From NCBI GenBank assembly GCA_951812725.1, contig OX638330.1:1364001-1428000 (forward strand): a DNA stretch of 64,000 nucleotides. The letters run 5' to 3'. The position numbers and the translations under genes are program-made. Under the pieces are notes generated by a model. That model ran no database searches, was not told where the DNA came from, and worked only from the letters and a program-made list of their open reading frames with translations. This DNA is from an uncultured Caldilineaceae bacterium (lineage in GTDB: Bacteria > Chloroflexota > Anaerolineae > Caldilineales > Caldilineaceae). Below are positions 36,220 to 45,246 of this stretch, in pieces. Numbering within the stretch: position 1 is the stretch's first letter; the number at the start of each line of letters is the position of its first letter.

Positions 36220-38586
36220 TCAACGCGGGAGCGGATGGGCATACAGTCCAGTCTTGGTCAGGATATAGAGAATGTCTGTCACTTCATCCAGGAAGAGCCC
36301 TCTCAGGCCAACCAGGGCCATGTCTTCGGCGTCGACATATTGTTGAATGTAGCGCCCTTCTTTGTCGTATACCAGGATACGCTCTTCAGTGGCGTCGGCC
36401 ACATAGAGAAGGCCGTCGGACTGTTCGGCCAGCGCAAAATCGACGAGCAAGCCACCCAACCCCGGAATTCGCTCAAGACTGAATGGCAGTTGCTGCCCTT
36501 CACGGAAGCGGAGCAATGTGCCATCCTCACTGAGCATCCAGATGTCGCCGTCAATACCCATTGCGATCAGACCGGCGAGGTCGCCCTGAATCTGCTCATC
36601 GAACCATGCGGACGGTGGGTCATCATAAGCCAGACCGGCCGGCGCATAGCGATAGATCTGATTTGACCGTTCGTCAGCCAGGTAGAGGCGGCCGTTGTAG
36701 ATTGCTATCTGCCCCACGCTTCCGAGAGAGTTCTGTTCTCTGAGTACCAAGTGGGTCGCGCCATCAAGGCGATTGTAGCGGAAGACATTGTTGTTACGGT
36801 CCAAGACCAGGAGGCTAGCTTTGTCGGCAAAGCCGGCAATGCGGGGTTGCCAGGCGATATCCACCAACCTGCCTACAGTAACGCCAGAGACGACATCGCC
36901 TTCATTCAGGATGGCGCCGTTATTTTCTTCGAGCAGCGAGCGTTCGGGATTGGTGCGATAGTGGGCTATGGACTGTTGGCCGCTGTCGAAGACGTAAATG
37001 TCCTGATCGGAAACGACGATTCGCTGCGGCTCGGCGTCGGCAGGGTACTGTAGCAGCGGAACATCGAGGGAGTACAGTGCGCGGACCTGCAGCAAGTCCT
37101 GGAGTTCGGTTGCAATGACCTCGGAAAGCTCCTGGATTTGCTCGGTAACACCGATGAGAACGACTGCTTCATCCAGATATCGTTGCGCCTCGCTCAGGGA
37201 GGCGCGTGCGGTCGCTTTGTCGTCAACTTCGAGCGCCTGCTGGACCTGCAGCAATTTGCTGTCGGCCAATTGAACGAGCTGCAGCCCTTCTTCCTGATTG
37301 AGGCTGCCTTCGCGCAAGAAGGCGGCGCCCACTACAGCTGAAGTAAGTAGCGGTATAAGGATCGCGATCGTAATGATCAGTCTGCGCCGATTGCCTTTCG
37401 AGGGTGCCGGCGGCGCGTAGCCCGGCAGCGCGGGCAGTTGGATACGCTCCTCTGCCTGCGGCTGGTCGGCCGGCTGGTCAGCCGGCTGTGAAGGCGGCTG
37501 AAAGGGAGGTTGTTCAGGCGGCTGTGCGGCTTCTTGTGGAGGAGGCGGAGGTTCTGAGGAAGGATCCTCAATTTCAGGCTGCAAGGGATGCCCGCCCTGC
37601 CGGGCCGGCTTTTCTGGCAAGAGACCTTGCAGAAGACCGGAAAACCAGCTTTGCGGTTTTGAAAAAAAGTGGAGGGCACGCCGGTGCCACGGACCTTTAA
37701 GTTTTTTGAGCGGGCGGAATGGGACCGCCAACTGGTGCTGCATGGTGGGTGCGCTGGGGAGATTCAGGGATGGTTCTCCGGTTCGATTCTGGCGCGAGAG
37801 AACGCTATCGGTACTCCCTTCGCCGGGCATGTTGCGAACGGGAGGCGCGGCGCCAACGGCAGTGGGGAGGCGTGCTCCTTTTTCTTCTTCGGGGCCTTGT
37901 TCCTCCTCTGAGTAAACCAACAACAGGCCAAGCAGCGGCACATTTTCGCCCTGCTGCCGCAGATGATTAACCATTTCCTGCATGTTGCTGACAGAAGTAT
38001 TGACGACCGCTCCGCCAATCGTTCTGACGTCGGACTGCAGGATCCACTCACTTTCTCCCAGGAATAGCGCGTCGCCGTTGTGGAGTATATGCCTGTATGT
38101 GTGTATGTTTGGTTGCTGCTCACCGCCGATAGGACCTGTGTAGCGTTCCTGGTCAAGAGGGAATTGGTCAAGCCGCTGTTCAGTGGCGACGAGTGCCACA
38201 GTCGGTCCTGATGAAGCGATAACGAGGTGGCCCTGGACGACTGCGGCGCAAATGATGCCTGCCTGCAGGTCGATATCGGGGCTGCGCCGGTTCAAGTTGC
38301 GCAGGTTTTCGTGTGCGCTGCTGATGGCCTGCTTCAGTACCTCACTGACCGGGCCGCCGGCGGCGTAGTATGTGTATTCAACGGCCGCCTGCATTTCGCG
38401 CACGGCGTGACTGCTGACGGGGCTGCCGCCAATCAGTTCGATGAGAATATACAGATTGCCCCTGGCGGCGCGGTCGTCGCCCCATCCGGGTTCTATAATC
38501 TCCAGGTGAGAGGCCCGCGGGTTACGGTGGTCAATCAGCTGGGCTGAATGGACATTTGGTTGTATCGAAGAAGCTGTGCTTGCCAT
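36220..38586 (-). CDS. Membrane protein: degenerate PP2C-like domain, TM helix, coiled coil, beta-propeller
   Basis: 788 residues. The cytoplasmic N-terminal ~230 residues follow the PPM/PP2C phosphatase layout (ARGNLYILIELIGG ... AGIICAAVVQGHLVIASSG ... HNGDALFLGESEW), but the metal-binding Asp positions of RAxNED and GDSR are missing. A Pro/Gln-rich linker (335-395), one membrane helix (402-424), a helical coiled-coil stretch (428-490) and an NHL-like extracytoplasmic beta-propeller (about 505-788) follow. It lies 154 bp upstream of the LCP gene on the same strand, suggesting envelope sensing. Family assignment is inferred. Confidence 0.75.
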   Translation of the reverse strand: MASTASSIQPNVHSAQLIDHRNPRASHLEIIEPGWGDDRAARGNLYILIELIGGSPVSSHAVREMQAAVEYTYYAAGGPVSEVLKQAISSAHENLRNLNRRSPDIDLQAGIICAAVVQGHLVIASSGPTVALVATEQRLDQFPLDQERYTGPIGGEQQPNIHTYRHILHNGDALFLGESEWILQSDVRTIGGAVVNTSVSNMQEMVNHLRQQGENVPLLGLLLVYSEEEQGPEEEKGARLPTAVGAAPPVRNMPGEGSTDSVLSRQNRTGEPSLNLPSAPTMQHQLAVPFRPLKKLKGPWHRRALHFFSKPQSWFSGLLQGLLPEKPARQGGHPLQPEIEDPSSEPPPPPQEAAQPPEQPPFQPPSQPADQPADQPQAEERIQLPALPGYAPPAPSKGNRRRLIITIAILIPLLTSAVVGAAFLREGSLNQEEGLQLVQLADSKLLQVQQALEVDDKATARASLSEAQRYLDEAVVLIGVTEQIQELSEVIATELQDLLQVRALYSLDVPLLQYPADAEPQRIVVSDQDIYVFDSGQQSIAHYRTNPERSLLEENNGAILNEGDVVSGVTVGRLVDIAWQPRIAGFADKASLLVLDRNNNVFRYNRLDGATHLVLREQNSLGSVGQIAIYNGRLYLADERSNQIYRYAPAGLAYDDPPSAWFDEQIQGDLAGLIAMGIDGDIWMLSEDGTLLRFREGQQLPFSLERIPGLGGLLVDFALAEQSDGLLYVADATEERILVYDKEGRYIQQYVDAEDMALVGLRGLFLDEVTDILYILTKTGLYAHPLPR

Positions 38587-39139
38587 AGTTGTTCAGTATT
38601 GCGGAGGTGTCCTGGGGCCGCTCAAATTGACCCTGTTTGGGTAGATGGGCTCAAAGGGCAGCACGTTGGCTTGGAACCCGCGAGCGCCGCTTGTTTAGAG
38701 TCGAATTTTTATTGTACACCTTACTGATTCAGGCAACAAGCGCCGTTTCCAACGCGTTCAGACCGTGCGTGGGGCCAAGATTTGAGGTATGATGGCACCG
38801 CATATATGTCAAGTGCAGTCAAATTGAATCCGCATGCAGTGGCAAGTAGGCGCGAGATTTGCAAGCCGGCGGAAGCGCGCTCATTCTTGTCAGAGTGTGT
38901 CTTGGGGGCGCAGAAATTCCGGGTAGCTTCTTCAATTGACAGGTGCCGAACAGGGCTAACTCTTCTTGGCATTTGGGACGATCAGGTCAGATTGAATTCT
39001 ACTCTATCACTGAACTCAAGGCGTTTCCAATTGGACTCTTTTCGCGCCATTGGGCGGCTCGCCCTTTTTTCCGAATTGGTTCTCGTTCTGCGCTCAGTCG
39101 GGGCTGAATAGAGAACGCGATTGGACTTGAGAAAAGCGA
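38587..39139. other. Intergenic stretch between divergent genes
   Basis: About 550 bases between the pseudophosphatase gene (minus) and ychF (plus). No gene or repeat is supported. A TATGAT at about 38790 lacks a good -35 box. Both genes must draw promoters from here, but none can be named with confidence. Confidence 0.4.
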
Positions 39140-40213
39140 ATGAGAATCGGAATTGTAGGCGCGCCAAATAGCGGGAAGACGACGATCTTCAATGCGTTGA
39201 CCCGCAGCGCTACGGCAGCGACAGCGTATTCCAGCGGCCAACTGGAGGTGCATACAGCGGTTGTGGATGTACCCGATTCACGACTCGACCGTCTGGCGCA
39301 GATGTTTTTCCCTCGCAAGGCGGTTCATGCCCAAGTTACTTACAATGACATTGCTGGGTTGACGAGGGAGATCGGCAGGGATGGCAGCATCCGCGGGCCG
39401 CTTTTGAACGCAATTGCCGGCAACGATGCCTTGCTGTTGGTCGCGCGCGCATTTCAGGATCCCAATGTGCTCCATCCCAATGACCGTATTGATCCGGCCG
39501 CGGATTTGGCAGCAATGGAGACTGAATTCCTGCTGAACGATATGGTAACGGTTGAGGGTCGGCTGGAGAGGATCGCGGCCCAGAAGTCACGGGGTCAACT
39601 GGAGGAGCGGCAGCGCATGGCGCGCGAGGAAGCGCTGCTGACACGGCTCTACCCATTGCTGGAAGAGGGGAAACACCTGCGGCAGGTGGAGCTGGGCGTC
39701 GACGAGCTGAAGATGCTGGGAGGTTTTGGCTTCCTGAGTCTGAAGCCGCTGCTGCGGGTGGTCAACGGCGGAGACGACGATGAAGAGGGGATGTATCCGG
39801 ATCTCATTGGTGACGAGACTTTTTTGCTCCGCGGCCGGTTGGAGGCCGAAATCGCCTTGATGGCGCCGGAGGAGGCTGCCGACTTTCTGGAAGAGTTCGG
39901 GATAGCGGAGCAGGGCCTTAACCGGGCGATTCGCCGTTGCTATGGCGTGCTGGGTCTGATCAGCTTCTTCACTATCGGAGATAAAGAGGTTCGCGCCTGG
40001 GCAGTCGAGGCGGGGGCCAAGGCGCCTGAGGCCGCAGGTGTTATACATACGGATATGCAGCAGGGTTTCATCCGCGCTGAGACCATACATTTTGATAGCC
40101 TGATGGAAGCGGGGAGTATGGCGGCTGCGCGCAGCCGCGGGTTGCTGCGGCTGGAAGGCAAAGAATACGTAGTTCAGGACGGAGATATCCTGAACATTCG
40201 ATTTAATGTTTAG
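39140..40213 (+). CDS. ychF: YchF/OLA1-type ribosome-associated ATPase
   Basis: 357 residues. P-loop GAPNSGKTTIFNAL (7-20), G3 region DIAGL, and the diagnostic C-terminal TGS-side block RAWAVEAGAKAPEAAGVIHT plus GFIRAE identify YchF. The nucleotide-specificity loop reads VVNGGDDD, matching the NxxE/D type that gives ATP rather than GTP preference. YchF binds the ribosome and modulates stress responses. The stop codon TAG (40211-40213) lies inside the 8-bp target duplication of the MITE that follows immediately. Confidence 0.9.
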   Translation: MRIGIVGAPNSGKTTIFNALTRSATAATAYSSGQLEVHTAVVDVPDSRLDRLAQMFFPRKAVHAQVTYNDIAGLTREIGRDGSIRGPLLNAIAGNDALLLVARAFQDPNVLHPNDRIDPAADLAAMETEFLLNDMVTVEGRLERIAAQKSRGQLEERQRMAREEALLTRLYPLLEEGKHLRQVELGVDELKMLGGFGFLSLKPLLRVVNGGDDDEEGMYPDLIGDETFLLRGRLEAEIALMAPEEAADFLEEFGIAEQGLNRAIRRCYGVLGLISFFTIGDKEVRAWAVEAGAKAPEAAGVIHTDMQQGFIRAETIHFDSLMEAGSMAAARSRGLLRLEGKEYVVQDGDILNIRFNV

Positions 40214-40214
40214 G

Positions 40215-40500
40215 GTAACTACTAAGCCACAGTAGTTGACCAGCCAGCCGTCCCTGGAACCATTCAGGTTCTTGTTGACGCAACTGGTATACAGGCGCCG
40301 CCGTGCTCGCCAGCCGACACGCTGCGAAGAAGGCACACGGTCGGTGAGGGATGGTTTTGGAGGGGGGCGTTGCGGGGGCGCAGCCCCTGCACAAGGGAGG
40401 GCCGAAGGCCCGACCGCCCAAAATACAACATTGAGGGGAGAAAAAAACACTTTTGTACGCCTCGTTCAGGGTTGCGTATCAGTTGCGGCTGAGTAGTTAC
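40215..40500 (+). mobile_element. Intact MITE copy B, inserted at the ychF stop codon
   Basis: 286 bp with the same ends as copy A (GTAACTACTAAGCCACA and, on the minus strand, GTAACTACTCAGCCGCA) and very similar sequence throughout. Perfect 8-bp direct repeats TGTTTAGG flank it (40207-40214 and 40501-40508). The left repeat contains the ychF TAG, so the reading frame is preserved exactly. The two-hairpin core is at 40364-40420. It may now supply 3'-end structure to the ychF message. Confidence 0.9.
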
Positions 40501-40542
40501 TGTTTAGGTAAATACCTTAAGAGATTTCGCACCTACCGGCTT

Positions 40543-40571
40543 TTGTCTTGAAGGGCGGAAAAAGGTATACT
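40543..40571 (+). promoter_or_regulatory. Promoter of the S1-domain gene
   Basis: TTGTCT (40543-40548), a 17-bp spacer and TATACT (40566-40571) form a good housekeeping-type promoter, with a start expected near 40578 and about 44 nt of leader. It lies ~40 bp right of the MITE end, so the element separates this promoter from ychF. Confidence 0.6.
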
Positions 40572-40621
40572 TCGTAACGGTGTTGCGCAGGGACAACGCT
40601 GATTTCAAAGAGGAGCGGAAG

Positions 40622-41464
40622 ATGACCGAAGAAACCCTAACAGTCGAGACAGAAGAAGCTGGCGTGACCGCGGTCGAAAACGAAGGCGGCACTGAAGGCG
40701 AAACTGAAACCAGCAAAACGGTTGTTCGTCTTAGCGTCGGCCAGGAAATATCCGGCACAGTCAAGCAAGTTACCGATTTTGGCGCTTTTGTCGACATCGG
40801 CGCTGGCCGAGACGGGCTGGTCCACATATCGGAACTTTCGGTTGGCCGTGTTAGCAATGTCAAGGACATTGTTGAAGAGGGTCAAAGCGTCACCGTGTGG
40901 ATCAAGCGCTTGAACCGGGAGCGCAATCGCATCAGTCTGACGATGATTTCGCCGGACACGAGGACGATTCGTGACCTGCAAGAGGGCGAACTCGTCGAGG
41001 GTGTGGTTACGAGAATGGTTCCATATGGTGCGTTTATCGACATAGGCGTGGGCACGGATGCGCTCCTCCACGTGCGTGAGATGGGGAACAACTATGTCGA
41101 AAAGCCCGAAGATATTGTGGAAATTGATGAGAGGCTTGAGGTTCGAGTCATCACTCTCAACCGGCGCCGGCGTCATATAGATGTCAGCATTAAGGGTCTC
41201 CGTGAAGAGCCGGAGAGTGAAGAAGCTGGATTTGGGGATGGAGAGGCGGCTGCGGGCGAAGATTCCGACTCGAATGTTGTTGACAAGTTTGAAGATGTCG
41301 AGGTTCTTTCGCCGATGGAGCTGGCCTTCAAGCGCGCCATGGAAGCCGGCGGCGAGGAGGTTCCTTTGCCCAAACCTGCACGGCGGCGCCGGAGTCGTCA
41401 ACACCGGGCTCGCTCGGTACAGGCCGAGATTATTCAGCGCACTTTGGATACGATGCGAGAGTAG
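40622..41464 (+). CDS. RNA-binding protein with two S1 domains
   Basis: 280 residues from ATG 40622, which follows GAGGAGCGGAAG. An acidic N-terminus (1-30) precedes two S1 motifs: about 35-112 (GQEISGTVKQVTDFGAFVDI ... DGLVHISEL) and about 118-198 (GELVEGVVTRMVPYGAFIDI ... DALLHVREM). The tail is acidic, then strongly basic (KPARRRRSRQHRARS). The arrangement resembles truncated ribosomal protein S1 homologues of this phylum; a translation or RNA-metabolism role is likely. A clean intrinsic terminator follows. Confidence 0.88.
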   Translation: MTEETLTVETEEAGVTAVENEGGTEGETETSKTVVRLSVGQEISGTVKQVTDFGAFVDIGAGRDGLVHISELSVGRVSNVKDIVEEGQSVTVWIKRLNRERNRISLTMISPDTRTIRDLQEGELVEGVVTRMVPYGAFIDIGVGTDALLHVREMGNNYVEKPEDIVEIDERLEVRVITLNRRRRHIDVSIKGLREEPESEEAGFGDGEAAAGEDSDSNVVDKFEDVEVLSPMELAFKRAMEAGGEEVPLPKPARRRRSRQHRARSVQAEIIQRTLDTMRE

Positions 41465-41493
41465 TTGACCGAACTGGTTCTCGTTCAATACAG

Positions 41494-41527
41494 GCGACGG
41501 AAATGTTTATATTCCGTCGCTTTTTTT
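41494..41527 (+). terminator. Rho-independent terminator of the S1-domain gene
   Basis: GCGACGGAA (41494-41502) pairs perfectly with TTCCGTCGC (41512-41520) around a nine-base loop, directly followed by seven Ts (41521-41527). It is 30 bp after the stop codon. Confidence 0.9.
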
Positions 41528-41548
41528 GATTGGCAGCTTAGTTTCCAG

Positions 41549-41847
41549 GTAGGTATTTGGCCACATATCGTGTGTTCCTCTGCCAGCCCGTTATGCAGGG
41601 CGCGACCGCGGCAATCCGACTGCGGATTGGGTTGGCAGCCGTCAGGTTAGCTGAGCCGGACAGCTGGTATGAAGGCGCGGCGGTCGCTGAGGCATGTTTT
41701 TGTAGAGGGGCGTTGCGTGGGCGCAGCCCCTGCACAAGGGAGGGCCGAAGGCCCGACCGCCCGGAACTGCAGTGGTCAGTGATCAGTGGTCAGTGATCTG
41801 AGACTGCGGCGATTGATTGAGGATATGAGTGGTGGCTGAGTAGCTAC
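41549..41847 (+). mobile_element. Diverged MITE copy D
   Basis: About 299 bp between GTAGGTATTTGGCCACA and a right end reading GTAGCTACTCAGCCACC on the minus strand, both degenerate forms of the family's inverted repeats. No matching 8-bp target duplication is seen. The two-hairpin core is at 41705-41762. Just outside the right end, 41850-41910 contains another stretch resembling the interior and right end of copies A/B (GAGGAAAGAGAAAA ... GGTTGCGGC), so the locus may be two overlapping or rearranged copies. Confidence 0.6.
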
Positions 41848-41925
41848 GAATCGAGGAAAGAGAAAACCTGCGCTTGCCCCGGTCAGGGCAGCGAATCGGT
41901 TGCGGCAAGGGGGGCGAAAGGCACA

Positions 41926-42675
41926 ATGGAACTTCGAGGCGGAGTGGCACTGGTGACAGGCGGGGCGCATCGCGTGGGTAAGGCAATCACCCTGGAGCTG
42001 GCCCGGGCCGGCGCCGATGTTATCGTCCTTTACAATAGTTCCGGGGAGGCCGCGGTTGAGACGGCACGGGAAGCAGAAGCCCTCGGCGTTGCCGCGAAGA
42101 TTGTGCAATGTGATGTCGCCGACCTGAAGGCAGTTCAGCAGATGGCGAAGGATGTGCGGGCCCAGTCCGGCCGGCTGAGCGTGCTCGTCAATTCGGCCGA
42201 CTGGTTCGCGCAGGATGCTTTTCCGACGGAGGACTACGAGACCTGGCGCAGGGTGCTGGACATTACCGTTCACGGGAGTTTTTACGTCTGCAACGAGCTG
42301 GCGCCGCTCCTGCTGGAACAGCCGCAGGCGGCGATTGTCAATATTGTGGACATATCGGTCTGGCATGCCTGGCCTGGTTTCACGGCCCACGCGGTGGCGA
42401 AATCCGGCCTGCTCGCTCTCACACGACAGATGGCGCTTGAACTGGCTCCCACCGTGCGGGTGAATGCGGTGGCGCCTGGACCTGTTATGCCCATGCCGCA
42501 CTACTCCGAGGAGCGCCTGCGGCGCAGTAGCGAACGCACGTTGATGAAGCGCTGGGGCGAGCCGGAAGACGCGGCCAAGGCGGTCCGGTTCCTGGCTGAG
42601 TCCAACTATGTAACGGGCGAGGTGGTGCGCGTTGACGGGGGCGAGTTGATTGCGATGCGATCCAGGTCCGGATAG
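41926..42675 (+). CDS. Short-chain dehydrogenase/reductase-like protein with Tyr-to-His at the active site
   Basis: 249 residues. The cofactor motif TGGAHRVG (11-18) and the ending EVVRVDGGE fit classical SDRs such as pteridine or 3-oxoacyl reductases. The catalytic YxxxK reads H155-AVA-K159 (FTAHAVAKSG; CAC at 42388-42390), and the structural NNAG reads NSAD. The lysine and the cofactor site are kept, so it may bind NAD(P) without normal catalysis, or use His as proton donor. ATG follows GGGGCGAAAGGCACA. Confidence 0.85.
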   Translation: MELRGGVALVTGGAHRVGKAITLELARAGADVIVLYNSSGEAAVETAREAEALGVAAKIVQCDVADLKAVQQMAKDVRAQSGRLSVLVNSADWFAQDAFPTEDYETWRRVLDITVHGSFYVCNELAPLLLEQPQAAIVNIVDISVWHAWPGFTAHAVAKSGLLALTRQMALELAPTVRVNAVAPGPVMPMPHYSEERLRRSSERTLMKRWGEPEDAAKAVRFLAESNYVTGEVVRVDGGELIAMRSRSG

Positions 42676-42939
42676 GGGCGAGCGGCAGCGGCGATCCCGG
42701 GCTGGGTTGATACTTCAGGCACAGACACTCAGGGCGACCGGGGCTGGCAGGGGGAAACTGGAGGCTGCATTGACCTTATTTTTCGCGGCACTGTCCGAGG
42801 GCAGCAGAGGTAAACATGTTCAGTCTTTTGTTGAGCGACGACAGGAACGCGGTGGGATGGCCAGGACCGTGCAACCTTCAGACGCCGGCAGCGTAGAGAA
42901 GAACGTAGGCTTGTATCGACATTCGGCCGGAGGCGAACA

Positions 42940-43281
42940 ATGGAACTGTTGGTAATATGGCTGGTCACATCGATCAGCCTCCTGGTTATATCCCGCATCG
43001 GGCTGTTTGGCATCGGCATTGAGGACTTCGGGACTGCGCTCATGGTGGCAGTCGTGCTTGGTCTGCTCAATGCCGTCCTGAAGCCTGTCCTCACATTCCT
43101 CTCATTCCCCTTACTGTTTCTGACATTCGGCCTCTTCAGTGTTTTCATTAATGCTGTTGTTTTCTGGCTGGCGGCGGGCCTGGTCAAGGGATTTGAACTG
43201 CGCCGCGGCTGCTTCAGTGCGCTGATCGGGCCGATCGCGTTAGCGGTTCTGAACTCAATCATCCTCGCGATTGTGTCTTAG
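42940..43281 (+). CDS. Phage-holin-4-like/YvlD family membrane protein
   Basis: 113 residues with four hydrophobic helices and the family pattern GLLNAVLKPVLTFLSFPL, then FGLFSVFINAVVFWLAAGLV. Start ATG has CGGAGGCGAACA upstream. Despite the family name, most chromosomal members are small inner-membrane proteins of unknown role, not phage lysis proteins; no phage genes lie nearby. The ~260-base gap before it holds nothing recognisable. Confidence 0.85.
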   Translation: MELLVIWLVTSISLLVISRIGLFGIGIEDFGTALMVAVVLGLLNAVLKPVLTFLSFPLLFLTFGLFSVFINAVVFWLAAGLVKGFELRRGCFSALIGPIALAVLNSIILAIVS

Positions 43282-43527
43282 CCAACAAGCACCATAGTTG
43301 AATCGGGTCGTGACTAAGGTCAGGACATTCCTGCCGCGATCAAGGCGGTTGGACCGCTGCGGATCGCCAGGAGCGGGTCGAGTAAAGCCCTGGAAATGGG
43401 TCCGTTCACTTGCAAGATTCGCTTGCTTTTGGTACTGTAATTCTGCTTCTCACGAGGGCCAAGACGCAAGGGGAGGGAGGTTCGCTATTTCTCTTTGGCG
43501 CGGCTTTGGGGGCAGAAAGGAGTTTCG

Positions 43528-44433
43528 GTGGACCATCTTGCAGCATTCTCTTCAGCATTGCGCGCAGACAGCGATCGACCGGAGCACCTGGCACTGTTGA
43601 TCGGTCAATTGATCGATCCGGCGCTGGATGTGGATAGCTATGTCAGGCGGCTGAATGAGCTGGCGGATCAAGTTGAGCAGCGTCTGCCGGTGGGCGCTCT
43701 GGGCCGCGCCCAGGCTGAGGCACTGATTGCCGCGCTACATGGTGAGTATGCGTTCTTCGGCAACGTCGATAATTATTACGAGCCCTCGAACAGCTTTCTG
43801 CATCGTGTATTGGATACCCGGATGGGTCTACCGATTACGTTGTGCCTCCTCTACACGGCGGTAGGCCGCCGGCTGGGAATAAGGCTGCGCGGGTTAGGAC
43901 TGCCCGGACATTTCATGCTGGAATTCAGGGATGTGAACGGCGTGTGGATACTGGACCCCTTTCATGGCAAGGTGTTGGCTCCTGAAGAGCTCTCCCACTA
44001 TCTGTCGCAGCTGTTTCACCAGTCGATTCGGATTTCGGTCTCGCTGGAGCAGTACTTTACCGATACCAATAACTGGATTCTGCGCATTCTGAATAATCTG
44101 CGCACGGTTTATATCTCGCAACACCGCCTGGACGATGCACTTTCGATTTTGGACTACATGGTGATTGTAGACCCGGAGGGAGCGAACTTGTGGCGGGATC
44201 GCGGGTTGCTCCACTATGGGCTGCAAAACATGCTTGCGGCAGAAAACGACCTGCGGCGCTACTTTCTCAATCGGAACCGGCTGCACCTTTTTACCGGCGA
44301 GTCCGAACTGGCGTTCAGTGGTGTGGCGTTGGGGGGCTGGCTGCCGGAGGCTGAGCAAAAGCCTTCCCAGGAAGACCAGCGCGTCTTGTTTGTGCTGAAA
44401 CAGATCCGGGAAGGCATCAGAAGACTGAATTAG
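43528..44433 (+). CDS. SirB1-like transglutaminase-fold/TPR protein
   Basis: 301 residues from GTG 43528, chosen for its AAAGGAGTTTCG ribosome-binding site. The transglutaminase-like core contains NSFLHRVLDTRMGLPITLCL and LRGLGLPGHFMLEF, with the catalytic Cys probably that of LPITLC and His of LPGHFML. A TPR-like C-terminal part (RLDDALSILDYM, AENDLRRYF) follows. Members are often next to translation or lipid genes; their activity is unknown. The acyltransferase gene starts essentially at its stop codon. Confidence 0.85.
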   Translation: MDHLAAFSSALRADSDRPEHLALLIGQLIDPALDVDSYVRRLNELADQVEQRLPVGALGRAQAEALIAALHGEYAFFGNVDNYYEPSNSFLHRVLDTRMGLPITLCLLYTAVGRRLGIRLRGLGLPGHFMLEFRDVNGVWILDPFHGKVLAPEELSHYLSQLFHQSIRISVSLEQYFTDTNNWILRILNNLRTVYISQHRLDDALSILDYMVIVDPEGANLWRDRGLLHYGLQNMLAAENDLRRYFLNRNRLHLFTGESELAFSGVALGGWLPEAEQKPSQEDQRVLFVLKQIREGIRRLN

Positions 44434-44434
44434 A

Positions 44435-45148
44435 GTGAGAATGGGATATCCAGCCGGCTCTACGCCCACCTGGAAGTACAGCTATCAGGCGATTCACACG
44501 CTTCGACCATTGTTCTGTTCCTTGCAGGTGGCGGGGGTGGAGCATGTGCCGCGGGAAGGCGGCGTCGTGTTGGCCTGCAATCATCCTGGCGGGCTGGACA
44601 GCTTTGTGCTGGGCTATGCGTCGCCGCGCCAAGTGTATTATATGGCCAAGAGGGAGTTGTTCAACGTCCATCCCCTGGTGACCCGGTTTCTCCATGGGAT
44701 TGGCGCGTTTCCTATCAACAGGGGCGCGCGCGATACGGCCGCAATCGAGCACAGTGTGAAACTCTTGCTGGAAGGGCGTGTGCTGGGCATGTTTCCTGAA
44801 GGAACGCGCAACCGCGGGTTGCCTATGCGACGGGGAAGGAGCGGCGTGGTGCGGGTTGCGCTCGAAGCCGATGTGCCGATCGTGCCGGTAGCAGTAATGG
44901 GGATTCCCCATCTGCACAGGTACTGGCGCAACCCCTTTAATCGCACCCACGTATCGGTTCAATTCGGACAACCAATGCGCTTCGCGGCGAGAGAGATGGA
45001 GAAGGTGCCGGAGTACACTACTGAGGTGATGATGGCGATTGCGCGTATGATGCCATCAGAGCTGCGCGGCCGATACGGTGAGCCAATGGCCTCGTCCCCG
45101 GAAAATATTCCTCCACAGTCAGGCGATGTAGCCGGCGCCAGCCAATAG
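44435..45148 (+). CDS. 1-acylglycerol-3-phosphate acyltransferase-like (PlsC family)
   Basis: 237 residues from GTG 44435, with ATG 44441 equally possible. The acyltransferase catalytic H50-x4-D55 (NHPGGLD), the FPEGTRNRG substrate-binding block near residue 121 and the VPIVPVAVMG motif are present. It transfers an acyl group to lysophosphatidate or a related lipid at the inner membrane. It is coupled to the SirB1-like gene (1 bp gap) and ends at a strong hairpin shared with the convergent korB. Confidence 0.88.
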   Translation: MRMGYPAGSTPTWKYSYQAIHTLRPLFCSLQVAGVEHVPREGGVVLACNHPGGLDSFVLGYASPRQVYYMAKRELFNVHPLVTRFLHGIGAFPINRGARDTAAIEHSVKLLLEGRVLGMFPEGTRNRGLPMRRGRSGVVRVALEADVPIVPVAVMGIPHLHRYWRNPFNRTHVSVQFGQPMRFAAREMEKVPEYTTEVMMAIARMMPSELRGRYGEPMASSPENIPPQSGDVAGASQ

Positions 45149-45151
45149 CGC

Positions 45152-45183
45152 GCTGGCGAAGGCAAAAAGATACCTTCGCCAGC
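45152..45183. terminator. 11-bp hairpin between convergent genes
   Basis: GCTGGCGAAGG (45152-45162) pairs perfectly with CCTTCGCCAGC (45173-45183) around a 10-base loop rich in A (plus) or T (minus). There is no T tract after the stem in either direction, so it may be a 3'-end stabiliser or a weak bidirectional terminator. Confidence 0.55.
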
Positions 45184-45246
45184 TGATTGCTGCCTCGATC
45201 AGTTTTGAGAATTCAAACACCAGACAGCCAAATCGTTCGGGTCCGC

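Noticed and set aside
42940..43281. Holin-like gene as a sign of prophage
   Set aside because: The family is widespread on chromosomes, and no phage structural, lysis or integrase genes are near.
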